A DNA stretch of 64,000 nt from positions 33,798,767 to 33,862,766 of the forward strand of contig NW_026947509.1 in NCBI RefSeq assembly GCF_034190915.1, read 5' to 3'. The notes beneath the pieces are model-generated. The model ran no database searches. It worked only from the letters and a program-made list of their open reading frames with translations, and was not told the origin of the DNA. The stretch comes from Cavia porcellus (lineage: Eukaryota; Chordata; Mammalia; Rodentia; Caviidae). Below, in pieces: positions 22,950 to 33,810 of this stretch. The position numbers and the translations under genes were made by a program. Each line of letters starts with the position of its first letter. The first letter of the stretch is position 1.

Positions 22950-23090
22950 TTCTTTTTTTTTTATTTTGAGTGGTGAGAATTGAAGACTCAGCCTTGAGGA
23001 TAAGCCTAAGTGTAGTTCAGCTACCACTGAGCTACAGTCCAGGCCTTTGCTTCTTATCTTTCTTTGAAATATATAGATATAGATATAGAT

Positions 23091-23139
<49 letters not shown>

Positions 23140-23262
23140 AATATATTTGGTGTTTTGAGACAGGGCCTTGGTATGTATCCTAGACTGACCTTGAGGGCTC
23201 AGAGATCTTTCTGCCTCAGCCTCCCTAGTACTGGGATTACAGGTGTGTGCCAGGCTCTGTAG
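22950..23262. repeat. ID fragment, (GATA)n microsatellite and B1-type SINE
   Basis: A minus-strand ID-like fragment (about 22950-23046), a GATA/TAGA microsatellite of some 70 bases (about 23070-23141) and a minus-strand B1-type copy (about 23150-23262). Confidence 0.8.
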
Positions 23263-23519
23263 AACCTATTTTTGTTTTCTTTAGGAGACTACACATAAAG
23301 TGGCACCCCGGGGTTATGCAGGAGGATTATGCAGAGGAAAACTGGTGAAGGGGGACGGGAGTGGCATAACCCCGGGTGGAACCACAGCCCAGGACTAAGG
23401 AGCCAGAGGAGGGCACAGGTCCACACTATGAGCCAAGCCGGGAGAAAGCCCTGAAGCTCAGAGTAGCCCAGCAAACCAAGGGTGGGAACAGCTGATCCGG
23501 GGAAACTCCAGGCAGGGGG

Positions 23520-23770
23520 CCTTGGACCCGCCCTGCGCGCACACACTAATCGTGGGCTCGCGGGTGTGATCAAGCGAGGGGCTGGGGTCGCCTGGTACAC
23601 GATGCGGGGCCGGTGGGCGGTGGAGGCTACGGGTGGACCGGCACAGCACCGAGCACTACTCCCCAGCCCCGCGGGTCGGCCCCGCGGGCGTGTGCGCCCC
23701 CTGGTGGCGATGCGGGAGGCGTGCAGGCCTCGCCGCGCTGCCTGGGGGCAACTGCGGTCCCCCCGGAAGC
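23520..23770. other. Small orphan CpG-rich island holding a CTCF core
   Basis: About 250 bases are rich in CpG and unlike the surrounding SINE-bearing DNA. No exon or promoter signature of a known gene was recognised, but an exact CTCF core sits inside. Confidence 0.5.
23694..23708 (-). promoter_or_regulatory. CTCF core motif between PRSS56 and ECEL1
   Basis: GCGCCCCCTGGTGGC on plus reads GCCACCAGGGGGCGC on minus, an exact CTCF core. It lies roughly 8 kb beyond the PRSS56 promoter and 15 kb before the ECEL1 first exon. Motif identity is direct; an insulator role is inferred. Confidence 0.6.
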
Positions 23771-25928
23771 TGCCTAGAATGAGCCCCCACATCCTCTCTC
23801 AGTTCTACCCAATGGAGGGGCACAGCCGTTCTGCCCGGGAACTTTTCATGCCCACTCATGATCTTTCCACCCTGCACCTCTTGCTCCCCAAAGCTGGCTC
23901 CATGGGTTCCAAACCCCTCTCCAGCCATGGCTCTGGACCCAGCTGCCATCTGTGCCCAGTGCCCAGTGCAGAGTCTGCAGAGCCTCCGCTACAGAGATCT
24001 CCAGAGAGATTCTCAGAGATTCTCAGGGCTGGGAGCCAAAGCAGGAAACTGTGGGCGGCATGTGCGGGCGGCCCAGGAAGGTGGTGCTGGAGGGGGACAG
24101 GGGATGGGACCCCCAAATAGTGGCGGTGCTGGGCTCCCGGTCTGGGCCTGGGGCACCCTCCTTGCAGCACTGTGTCTGCTCCTGGGCGCCTGGAGGAAAT
24201 GCCTAGCTCCTGGACTCACCTGGTCGCCTCTAAGTGCTTCCACCCTGGGCTCCACAGAACCTCATGGGAGGAGGTTTGTGTGGTGGATGGGGTGCTGAGG
24301 CAGACACACAGAGGCTGGGCCTCACTTGGGGGGTCAGGACTCCCAGGGCTGAGGAAGGAAAATGCAGGTGCAGGTTTGCTCTGCATCCTTTTGTGACGCA
24401 GATGTGGCCAGGCCTGAGAATGCAGTGCAGTTAGCAGGAAGTGGCCCAGCCCCTGGGACTGCCTGCTCCAGTGTCCTCCAGGGGGGATTCAGGTGCTTCC
24501 TGCAGTAGTGGCCATGATCACCCCCCCTCCACACGGGGACCAAGTGAGACACAGCAAGTCATACTGCCCCCAGCAGATGGGGTAAGGGAGCATTGGAGCC
24601 CAGGCAGGTGAGCATGCTGTTCCAGCTGGAGTCCCTGTCACCCAAGTCACTCCACATTGTCAGAGGTGCCTGTCTTCAGGCAGCAGTAACTCTGACCCAG
24701 CTGGCTCTGCCTCACAGCCCTGGGTTGTGGAGACCTGGGGTGGGACAGGGTGGGTTTGGTTTGAGGATGGGGCTTACACAGTACACAGCCACTGGAAGCC
24801 CTCACCCCTGGTAACTCCAGCCTGTGATGACCAAGTCCTCTTGCCTCCAAGGAGCAGGTTGCCTGTGTTAGCTTCTGGAAGCGCAGTTTGTCAGGAGGAC
24901 ACATAGGGCTGGTCCCTGCACCCCGCCAGCCCCCCTGAAGCATTGGGGCCCAGCTGCCCAGCCTGCCATTGTCCTGCCACGGCTGCCCTGCCCGGCTGGC
25001 CTGGCCTCTCTCCATGTCCTTGTAGGTCTTGTCCCCTCCTCTCCTTCCGTTCCATGTGCCTGCACCTCTGTGTCTCTCATCTGACTCCCCTGCCCTCCTC
25101 TGGCCCTCTGTGAGCTCTTCTCCCACTCGTGTCCCTGGCTGTCTCCTTCCCAGGAACCCACCGGCCCATCCTGGCTTTCCCAGCTTGGTCTTGCCGAGCT
25201 CTTCCTGGCTTGCTGGGCAGGGTACTGGGCAGGGTTCGACCGTCAGACTCTCCTCCTCCTCCTGGCCTAATATCTTAATGCCAAGCCATTACTCAGCGGA
25301 GTCCGGCAGGCAGGGCAGCTGCTCCGCTCCTCGTTTGTCATCTGGAGTGAAGCCTCCCAGCCGCTCCTCAGGGATCAGATTAAGGGACTGACAGGCGATA
25401 AGCACGCTGAGCCCCGGTACCGCTGCTCCGCGCCTCAGCCTCCTGCACCAGCCTCCCAGCCTCTGGATCTGGGAGCTGCAGCCGGGCAAGGCCCTGGGGC
25501 CTCTGAGCGAAGGCTGCTTCTGCCTGTCACCCCTCTAGTGGTTGCTAAGCAGGGGGCCAAGGGCGAGGGTGGCGGTTTCCAGGAGAAGGAAAGAAAAGAG
25601 CTGGGCCACTGCTACTGAGCACCACAGATAAAACTGTGAGAGCCACCACTTAAGCTGGTCCCCGGGGCCCTCGGCACTGCATGAAGCCCCACATTCATCC
25701 ATGAGGACCTTTCAAAAGTGCCGAGGAGGTATTGTTTCTGTCTCTGCCACTGGGGATCGGGGTCAGAGAAGCCAAGTGACTTGCCAGAGTCCTGCAGTTG
25801 GGGGGCGGGCCATGCTCGATACAGCGCTTCCTAGTTCTCACAGTCTGTGTCAGAGGAACAGTGATCCCCATTTCCAGATGAGACAACAGGTTTCACCCAG
25901 CTCTGGAGCCCCCTGGATGGCGCTGAGT

Positions 25929-25970
25929 CCACCCCAGTGTCACCCCAGTGTCACCCCAGTCACACCCCAC
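25929..25970. repeat. Short 11-12 bp tandem repeat
   Basis: The unit CACCCCAGTGT is repeated about three times with slight variation. Confidence 0.6.
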
Positions 25971-26937
25971 CAGGACACACACTGTACCCGGCTGCCTCTA
26001 GGGTGAGAGGAGTGGCTGGGTAGCCCACCTGGAGCCACCCGGTTGCTGCCTGGACACCCGACTCTTCACTTCCCACAGCAGCCTGGTTCCCATAGTAACC
26101 ACCAGCTTGCGGTCTCCTAGCAACTAAGTGGTCCTCAGAGGAGAGGCCAGCAGCTGAGAGTGGCTGACATCTGAGGCCAGAGTACTTGGGGTTCAAATCC
26201 CAGCTCTGCCATGAGATAGCCATGGGGTGGTTGGCAAGTGACTTCACCTCCCTGGACCTCTGCTTTCCCATCTGTAAAATGGGGATGGTGCCTTCAGGAC
26301 AGAGTTGATCGTCTGTGAAACTGGAAAGTGTTGGGCAAAGCCATGGGATGAATGGGAGATGGCCAGTGAGCCCTGAGGACCAGGAGGGAGGTGCAGCTCA
26401 GGATAGGGTGGGTCCCTTGGGTAGGGGTGCCTCATCCTTGGGAAGAACCCAGCTTAGCCACTTGGCAGCCCCACCGGTACTCTCTGGACAGAGAAGAGGT
26501 AAGGCTGTGGCCGAGGCAGGGGCCCAGGAAATCCACCGCCCCCCTTCCGGTAATGTGTACCCAGCATCTGGAAAGCCCAGTGCCTGGGGAGTTAGCTGCC
26601 TTTCTGGCTTCTGGGCACTGGCACCTCAGTGGGTTTGGCTGGAAGTTTGGAGGCTGGACCAGGAATGATGGGCCCACAGGGGCTGAGGGAGGGGGCACCC
26701 CCAGCCCATGTCCCGTGTCCCTGGCTGGGTCCCCTCCTGCAGGCCCCCAGCCGCCCAAGGTGCTCCCCCGGACCCAGGGCCTTACCATGCTAGGAGAGGA
26801 GGAGGTGGAGGAGGCCCAGGACCTACCCCCCCCCCCATGGAGAGCTCGGCTCCCGCAGCCAGGCGACCCCTCCCCCGCTGCCCTCCCCCACCCCCTCCTG
26901 GGGCCAGAGCTGAGGTCCTGTGGCAGCTCAGGCCGCC

Positions 26938-26970
26938 TGATTCAATTAACTAATTCCCGATGTGACAGAT
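26938..26970. promoter_or_regulatory. Candidate enhancer: paired homeodomain cores with TALE-type site
   Basis: CAATTAACTAATT (26943-26955) contains two homeodomain cores. TGACAG, a MEIS/TGIF-type half site, follows at 26963-26968. The island is AT-rich within strongly GC-rich DNA. Confidence 0.3.
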
Positions 26971-27404
26971 GTGCAGTCCCACCTCGCCTGCCACTCGGTG
27001 GAGATGAAGCGCAGGGGTGGATTGGGGTGGGGGCAGGGGGAAGCGACGACACAGCCTGGCCTCACGTCACGGCCAGGTGTCCCACCACCACCACGGCTGC
27101 CTCCGCATCTGCACAACTGGTATCCAAGCCCGGAGGTCTCCCCTGCTCCAGGTTAGGCCCACAGGCTGGCTCCCCAGCTTGTGTGTGGCTCAGAGTCTCC
27201 GTGACACACCTGCGCACTCCTGTGCACATGCCCACGCCCTGGACCAGATGCCCTTGCTACAGCCTTGGGGGAGCTCAGGCAGGCACAGCCCCTCCCCGCC
27301 TAGACTCCCAGGAGCCTTGGAGCCAGGGCTGGGGAAGGGGCCTCGGAGGGGGAGGGGAGGCCTTGTCAAGGACACCAGCCAGGGAAGGGGGAAAAAAATG
27401 AAGT

Positions 27405-27515
27405 GGAAGAAATAAAATCAAAAGGCTTTTAAAGCTGCTCTCTCCAAGCAGTGGATGTCTTGGCTGCGATTGCCAGCAATGAAATATTGCGCTCTCTGAT
27501 CGCTTAATGCACGGA
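27405..27515. promoter_or_regulatory. Candidate conserved noncoding island
   Basis: About 110 bases of AT-rich, repeat-free sequence (AATAAAATCAAAAGGC through AAATATTGCG and CTTAATGC) interrupt GC-rich DNA. It resembles conserved noncoding elements in composition only. Confidence 0.25.
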
Positions 27516-28324
27516 GCTGCAGCCCCTCCCCCTTCCCCTCCCCCCTTTCCTCCCCCCTTTCCTGGCGAACCCCTCCTTGCTCCAGGAGGGCCCCGGGTGG
27601 GAGATGGATACATAACCCGGCAATGACCCCAGGAGGGGTCCCCAGAAGCCACAGCTGGCTGGGGGCCCCCCACTCCCCGCAAGAGCAGGAGGAGGCAGCC
27701 CAGCTGGGACTGGGTCCCTGCCGGTGACCGCAATCTGGGTGCCTATGGTCCTGTCCTTGGGGAGCCTTTGGGGATTTTGAAGAGTGATGGAAATGAGGAT
27801 ACCTGTGTGGTTGCTAGGGACCCCCACCTCGGAGCCCCGCGAGGCCAGGGATGGGGTGGAGGCCCTGGGAGACTGGGGCAGGCGAGTGAGGGGCTAGGGT
27901 GCGAGGGGGAGGCACCCCGGCCTACTTTCAGCTTCAGTGAGGGCCTGAGCTCAGCCCTCCTCGACAGGCCTGGTGCTCAGCCTCGGCTAGCATTCTGGCT
28001 CTGTCACCCCGGCTCTGTGACCTTGAGCAGCCCGTCTCCACACCAGGAAAGATGGAGCAAATAATAGAAACGGCCTCATAGGGTTATTGGAGGATTAAGA
28101 GAGAAAATATATGCAAAGTGCTTAGCACAGGAGGGGCTGCAAATGGGACTAATTATCGCTCTAATCTCCCCGGTGACTCCGCCCCATTCTGGACTAGGAG
28201 GACCAGCGGGAGCAGGCAGAGAGGTGGGGTGCCCACAGCCCCTTCTCATTTGGTCCTTCCCAGCCCCTCAACCTGGCTTCCGCACCCCCCCACACACACA
28301 CACAAGCGTTCACTCAGCTCCTGT

Positions 28325-28400
28325 CAGGGCAGCCAAATTGGCCAAATCTCCGTAATGCTAAAAAATTGGTCCATTAGCTGGCAGAGAACATTGACAGGAG
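28325..28400. promoter_or_regulatory. Candidate conserved noncoding island with NFI/homeodomain-like sites
   Basis: It contains AAATTGGCCAAATC (an NFI-like TTGGC...GCCAA arrangement), GTAATGC, CCATTAGC and TTGACAGG within 75 bases, in unique sequence. Confidence 0.3.
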
Positions 28401-29334
28401 GGGGAGACAGCAGTAAAGGAGCACAGATGCCAGGAGTGGGGGCGGGGAGCCAGCAGTGTGTGTGCATGAGTGTGAGTGTGCGTGTGTGCGTGTGTGTGAC
28501 AGATGTGCCGCTGGGTGCTTGCCTGGCACCACCTCACATAAACTTGCAGTGCCCAGGCCCTGTTATAGTCCCCATATCGCAGATTCAGACACTGAGGCTC
28601 CGGGACGAGGAGGGTGCTGGTGATTTTGCCCAGTGGGGGTTGGGCAGAGATTCATCTGGCCTTTTCGGGGTGCCCCTCACAGAGCCCAGTGATCCACAAA
28701 CACCCCCACGCTTGTTCCCAGTCTCTTTTTTCCTCCCCAGCTGGACCCCGTCTACCTCCTAGCCCCAGCCGGGGGATTCCTCATTGAGCTGGGGAAGCAG
28801 TGTGGGGCTTCCCAGCCTCTCTCGCTCTCTCGGGAGAGGTGCTAGATAGTGAACCCCCCTGCCCTGTGCACTGGTTTCCACTATGGACAAGGCTTCCTCG
28901 ACCCTCCTGGGAAGTAGGCCAATCTACAGCCAAGGCAAAAACAGGCTACAGGATGCCAAGTGGACTGTTCCCCCGCTGTACTCCCCAGACCCCCACGAGA
29001 TGCCAAGGAAGGTGCTAGGGACCTGCTAGGGACCCCCTGAGGATATGTATACCTTCTTGACCCCCTCTCTAGGACGTATATATCAAGGCTACTGCCCTGG
29101 GCAGGGTGGAAAGCAGAAACAGCTTCGTCCCTGGGCCATCTCTGTCCTGCATCCAGAGATGTCACTGAGGGCCCATCCGTGCTGCTGTGAGCCCGCTGGT
29201 CTGCCCAGCGTGGACTGTGTCATCTTTCCCTCAGAGCCATATGCGATAGCCTGCTCCCCAGTGGGACAGGATAGATAGGCCGTGAGAGTAGAGCCCTTGT
29301 TATGGGAATTTTTGCTTGTTTGCTACATACATTC

Positions 29335-29580
29335 TTTTTTTTTTTTTTTTAATCGGTACCAGGGATCGAACTCACGACCACTGCTTGCAAGGCAGGTGCT
29401 TATGCCACTGAGCTAAATCCCCAGTCCTGTTTGTTTGTTTAAAACAGGGTCTTGCTACGTAGTTCAGGCTGACTTTGAACTCACTATGTAGCTCAGACAG
29501 GCTTCAAACTTTTGGCAATGTTCTTGCCTCAGCCTCCCAAGGACTGGAGTTACAGATGTGCACAGCCATGACTGACTGCA
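29335..29580 (-). repeat. ID-type plus B1-type SINE pair
   Basis: A young ID-type copy (T16 head, AATCGGTACCAGGGATCGAAC; 29335-29427) is followed by a B1-type copy with an internal duplication of the TAGTTCAGGCTGACTTTGAA unit (about 29430-29580). Confidence 0.85.
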
Positions 29581-30308
29581 TACGGGATATTTGCCCTGGA
29601 AGAAGAGACATAGCCATCTAAGAATCAGGAAAAGGGCCCGCATCGGACCCCCACCAGGGACCCTAGCCTGGGACTCCTATTCCCCCACAGCTGAGAGGAA
29701 TAAACGCTCTCTGACTACCGTGTTTGTCACCGCAGCCCCCACTAAGACATCATCCCCCCAGCCTGGTCACCATCCACAAGAGGCGGAGGAGCCTCCCGGA
29801 GCCAGCTATGGCCCAGAACCTGAGGAGATGCTGAGGGGAGGGGGAAGTCTGGCTTCCACTGGGCTGGTGACAAACTTGGAATTCAGCTTCTAAAGTTGTA
29901 CCAGTTCCTCTGAATCACTCCAGCTGCAGCTCCAACCAGAAGCCCAGTTCGTGGGGAGGCTTAAGGACATGCTGCCAAACAGCAGCAGGGGACAAGGTGG
30001 TTGGCTGCTCAGAGGACAGGGTTGGGGAGGGTGTCCTCCACTGCTGCAGCTTCCTAGGAGTCTGTGTGGCCCTCTCTCAGTGCCACTGATTCCCGCTTTT
30101 CCTGGCCTGGTGGTGCTGACAGATGGATCTGTGGCTTTGAAATCTGGGGTCGAGTAGTGTCCATTCAAGTTCTGCCACTCCTTCCTGGCTCCATGACCTT
30201 GGGTCAGTCCTTTCATCAGGAGCCTTAGTTTGCCCACCTGGAAAATGGGAGGGTAATGATAGTAACCTCTTAGAGGATTCAGTGGGATAAAATAGAGCAG
30301 AGGACAGT

Positions 30309-30323
30309 GCGGCCCCTGCTGGC
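30309..30323 (-). promoter_or_regulatory. Weak CTCF-like motif
   Basis: GCGGCCCCTGCTGGC differs from the exact core at 23694 by two bases and has the same orientation. Confidence 0.25.
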
Positions 30324-30344
30324 AGTGATGGTGGTGGCAATGGT

Positions 30345-30775
30345 TGCTACGGTTTGTGTCTTGAATGTCTCAAAAGGCTGGGTGTTGGAGGCTTGGTCCT
30401 TGCCGTAGCAGTGTTGGCAGCAGGGCTCTTTGAAAGTCATTGGGTCATGTATGTGTTAACCCACTTCCTCAGGGGCTCATAACTAGGTGGTATCATTAAG
30501 AAGTAAGGGAAATTTAAAAGATGGGGCCTAGTTGGAGGGAGTGGGTCATGGGATGTGACCTTGGGCACTGTATCTTGTCCCTGGCTCCTTCCTCTAAGGT
30601 CTTCTGTTTTCTGGCCCCCGTGGAGGAGCAGACCCCCCACCCTTTCACCATGAGGTGCTTGCTGCCTTAGGGCAGAATCAGCCAACCTGGGACTGAAGCT
30701 GTGAGCCAACATGACTCTTCATTCAGTTGTTCTCCTCGGGTGTTTTGTCACAGTGAGGGAGAACTAACCAGCACA
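30345..30775. repeat. Ancient interspersed repeat, LTR-like (possibly MaLR)
   Basis: The phrases CTTGAATGTCTCAAAAGGC, GTGTTGGAGGCTTGGTCC, CATTGGGTCATG, TTTCACCATGAGGTGCTTGC and GAAGCTGTGAGCCAACATGA resemble, in this order, an old mammalian dispersed repeat. The family name is uncertain. Confidence 0.4.
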
Positions 30776-31317
30776 ATGATGGTGTCCGTGAAGGAGGGGA
30801 ACGCGGCCAAGATGATGCTGGAGGAGGGCGATGGTGCCGGAGAAGGGGCAATGCCGAAGATGGGGGTGCAGAGCGAGGCGGGGAGCAAGGCAGACAGGAA
30901 GGCGGGGGGCAGGGGTGAGAGGCAGAGAAGGGCTGCTCTGTGCCTGCCACACCCCGGGGCCCAGGCTCCTTACCTGACAGCCAGGGGATCTTGGCTGTTC
31001 CTCAGCTGGGTCCCGGCTCTATCACTGTACAGACGCCTGGGGAAATAGCCCGTCTCGCTGGCCTTTGCAGTGGGGCAGTCAGCAAAATACCTGCACCCCC
31101 CTCTGCCTGGCTCTGCTGGCTGTGGCAGTGGCACAGACCTTGGCCCGGGCCACACTCTGGATGCTCTGGGACTGGGCCAAGCCGGGACTGGGGCTCTAGG
31201 CGGGCAGGCTGGGCTCGAGGCTGCACCTCTCTGACCTCTCTGTGTGCCAGGCACTCCGCTGCCCCCCCTTCTGGCCTCCCCCTGAGCCCTCTCCATCGGC
31301 TGGCGAGGGCTCTGACG

Positions 31318-31385
31318 TGTGAAATAAAAAGGGATTTTAATTACCTCTCAGCAAAACAGCAATTAGGGAGAATCACAGCACAACA
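31318..31385. promoter_or_regulatory. Candidate enhancer with two homeodomain cores
   Basis: TTTTAATTACC (about 31335-31345) and GCAATTAGGG (about 31359-31368) are spaced about two helical turns apart in an AT-rich, repeat-free island flanked by GC-rich DNA. Confidence 0.3.
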
Positions 31386-32009
31386 GCAGTCCCCTCCCCC
31401 ACTCCCCCACCATGCCCACTCCTGCCTGTCCTCCGGTCCCCACCCTGGCGGTGAGGCTGACTGTCGCAGGAAGTTTGCTAGTTCAGCTGGGGCACCTGCC
31501 CCAGTGCCCCGGAAGGTGGTCTCTGCTGGGATGACATCCAGGGGAGCAGGGCACCTTTCAGGAAAAATTCTCTTAGGGACGAGGGCTGGTTAAGTAAGTG
31601 GGATCTCCTGGGACCAACACCTCGGGAGCGGCTGTGCCCATCTTGGGGTTGCTATGCATTCCCTGTGGCGCCTTGGTGCACACCCATGCCTGCACACGTG
31701 GCTGGCACGTGTGAACACTGTGCTTGTGCGCGCCAGTCACAGCCCGGAGCGGCATAACCTCAGGGAGGCGGTCGTGCTGGGCAGGCAGCGCGTTTTCCCT
31801 CAACAGGCTTTTAAAATAATTGCCTGTGACCCTGAGCCGCAGCAGCTCTCTGTCTGCTGGCCGCCCCCACCCGAGGGCCCTACTGTTGGGGAGTCACGCG
31901 TGTGTCCATCTGCAGAGCCTGAGGTTCTCGTGCTGCACTGGGGAGGGGGCAGGGTGAGGAGCGGAGCATCCCCACGGGTGGGCTGAGGCTGGGGGCGCGG
32001 GTGGTGGGC

Positions 32010-32085
32010 GGCTGATTGAGGCGGTAATTGCAGGCAGCAGGCCCTAGCTAATGCGTGTTATGATTAAGCCCCATTACTGAGGGAG
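32010..32085. promoter_or_regulatory. Candidate enhancer with clustered homeodomain/OTX-like cores
   Basis: CTGATTGAGG, GGTAATTGC, GCTAATGC, TGATTAAGCC and CATTACTG occur within 76 bases. No repeat signature is present. Confidence 0.35.
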
Positions 32086-32605
32086 GCAGCCCCAGGGAGG
32101 GGCGGGTATGGGAGATGGGGGCCAGCTGTGAGTGGGGGAGCACTGACCGCCTTCCCCATGGGGAGGGAGCTGCCACTGCTGCACCTCTGCACCTCTCCCC
32201 ATCCCCTCTGGAATGAGCGTGCATGAACACCCGCACACCCCACAGACACACGTGTGCACCCAGCCTGCCTGAGTGAGCAACAATTTCCTGGCCACTAATC
32301 TTGGGGTTCTTGTGGCCCTGAAACCTGCCAGCCTCAGAGCCAGGGACTTTGTCACTGGGTTGTGGGGCTGCAATTGGACCACCGACATCAGGGACCAGTC
32401 CCACCTGCACATGTCAGGAGCCATAGATCCCAATCAGGTCAGCCCCATGGCTTGTGGTGTCACTTACCAGCTAGGTGAACTGTGAGCAGCATTTAGCCTC
32501 CCATGACCTCCATCACAGTGTATGTGATACAAGAGAAGCAGCTCACGCTAGTAGGACTGCTGTGAGCCTTCCTTGAGGTCACAGACTCTGTGACAATGTT
32601 GCTTG

Positions 32606-32860
32606 CAGTAGGCAGGATTCTGAGACACCCCCAAGAGTCTCAGCCCCAAGGGCACGCACGTACTTCTCTCCCTATGCAATCAGACACATCTGGGTCCTGT
32701 CATGAAGGGGTTTTGCAGATGTAATTAGGGTTCTCAATCAGTTGACCTCAAGATGGGCAGATTATTGGCCTGGGGGTGGGGTTATCACGCAGGACCTGTA
32801 GAAGCAGAATTTCTTTCACTGGTGGTTCCCAGGAAGACAGAGATGTGAAGCATGATGATA
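32606..32860. repeat. Ancient mammalian dispersed repeat
   Basis: The order AGGCAGGATTCTGAGAC, TTTTGCAGATGTAATTAGG, TTGACCTCAAGATGGG, AGATTATTGGCCTGGG and GACAGAGATGTGA follows a consensus I recognise from old mammalian repeats. I cannot name the family with certainty. Confidence 0.45.
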
Positions 32861-33754
32861 TTCATGGGAAGTGGGAGGGGGTTTAAATTCTTCATTACTG
32901 GCTTTGGAGCTGGGAGGGGACCCCAAGAGAGGAATGCGACTGATCCTCAGGGGCCAAGAGCAGCCCCTGGTTAGCAGTCAGCAAAAATCAGGCACTTCCA
33001 TTCTCCAGCCACAAGGAACTGAGTTCTGCCACGCCAGTGAGTGTCGGAGAGGACTCCACACAGCAGATGAGGCTGGAAGCCCCTGCCGACACCCTGATCT
33101 CAGCCCAGTGAGACCCCATGAGGGGATCCAGCCAAGGCTCGCCCAAACACCCGGGAGGACAAATCTATGCTGGGTGAGGGGCTAAGTTAGGGTTATGCAG
33201 CAGGACAAAGCACAAGCAGTGATGCGAGGCTTGGGGACATCTTGCCTGGGTCGGGGCTCAGAAGAGTCCAGTGGAGGGCACCCTGCCATGCGGCTGCACT
33301 CCGGGGTGTGGACACACACCCAGCTGCTGGCTGCCTCTGTAAGGCCAGTGCACTGGCCCCAGGGGCCCTGGAGCTGGAACTGAGGGCAGAAGTGGGCCAA
33401 AGGCTTCCTGCCCCGGAGCCGGTCTGTAGCTGGGGTCCTGGCACCCTGCTTGCAGCATGTCCAGAAGGTAGGGTGGGGACACCTTGCTAAGCACCCTCCC
33501 AGGCACAACTCCAGCGAGGGTGCAGTCGGTAGAAACGGGCACAGTCCTCTGTGGGTGCCCTGGCTCTGTCCTCGACCCCACACTTCCACATTATGGGGGC
33601 TCTGACCATGCAGCCTCCTCGAAATGTGTACAGAGTCTAGAAGCAGGTACTGCCCTGGGCCAGGGCCAAGTCCAGGGCCCTGTACCCCGGCCCCTGAGCC
33701 CTCAGAGCCCCTCTTTCTGTCTCTCCCTGCAGCCCTACTCTTTCTGCTTCCAGG

Positions 33755-33810
33755 GACAATTAGTGGCTCAGCTTTAATTAGCTAATGATCCCATCATTCA
33801 AAACGGTGAT
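33755..33810. promoter_or_regulatory. Candidate enhancer with palindromic homeodomain site
   Basis: ACAATTAG is followed 15 bases later by TTTAATTAGCTAATGATC. The centre ATTAGCTAAT (33777-33786) is a perfect palindrome of two TAAT cores, suited to dimeric homeodomain binding. Confidence 0.4.

Larger units (their letters stand above)
24000..29330. other. PRSS56-ECEL1 intergenic DNA, middle part
   Basis: GC-rich and almost free of SINEs over 5 kb, unlike both flanks. No gene was recognised; an open frame of 336 codons at 26391-27401 looks accidental. Low repeat density together with the motif islands listed separately suggests regulatory DNA. Confidence 0.5.

Noticed and set aside
23070..23141. 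Regular GATA repeats considered as a CRISPR-like array
   Set aside because: A simple tetranucleotide microsatellite without spacers in a mammalian genome.
23858..24298. Small frame with a hydrophobic stretch (TLLAALCLLLGAW)
   Set aside because: A single leucine-rich stretch in GC-rich DNA without conserved context or signal-peptide start; likely accidental.
26391..27401. Open frame of 336 codons on plus in the PRSS56-ECEL1 gap
   Set aside because: It is low-complexity, Pro/Gly/Ser-rich, has no recognisable domain, and lies in strongly GC-rich DNA where stop codons are rare; parts overlap candidate noncoding islands.
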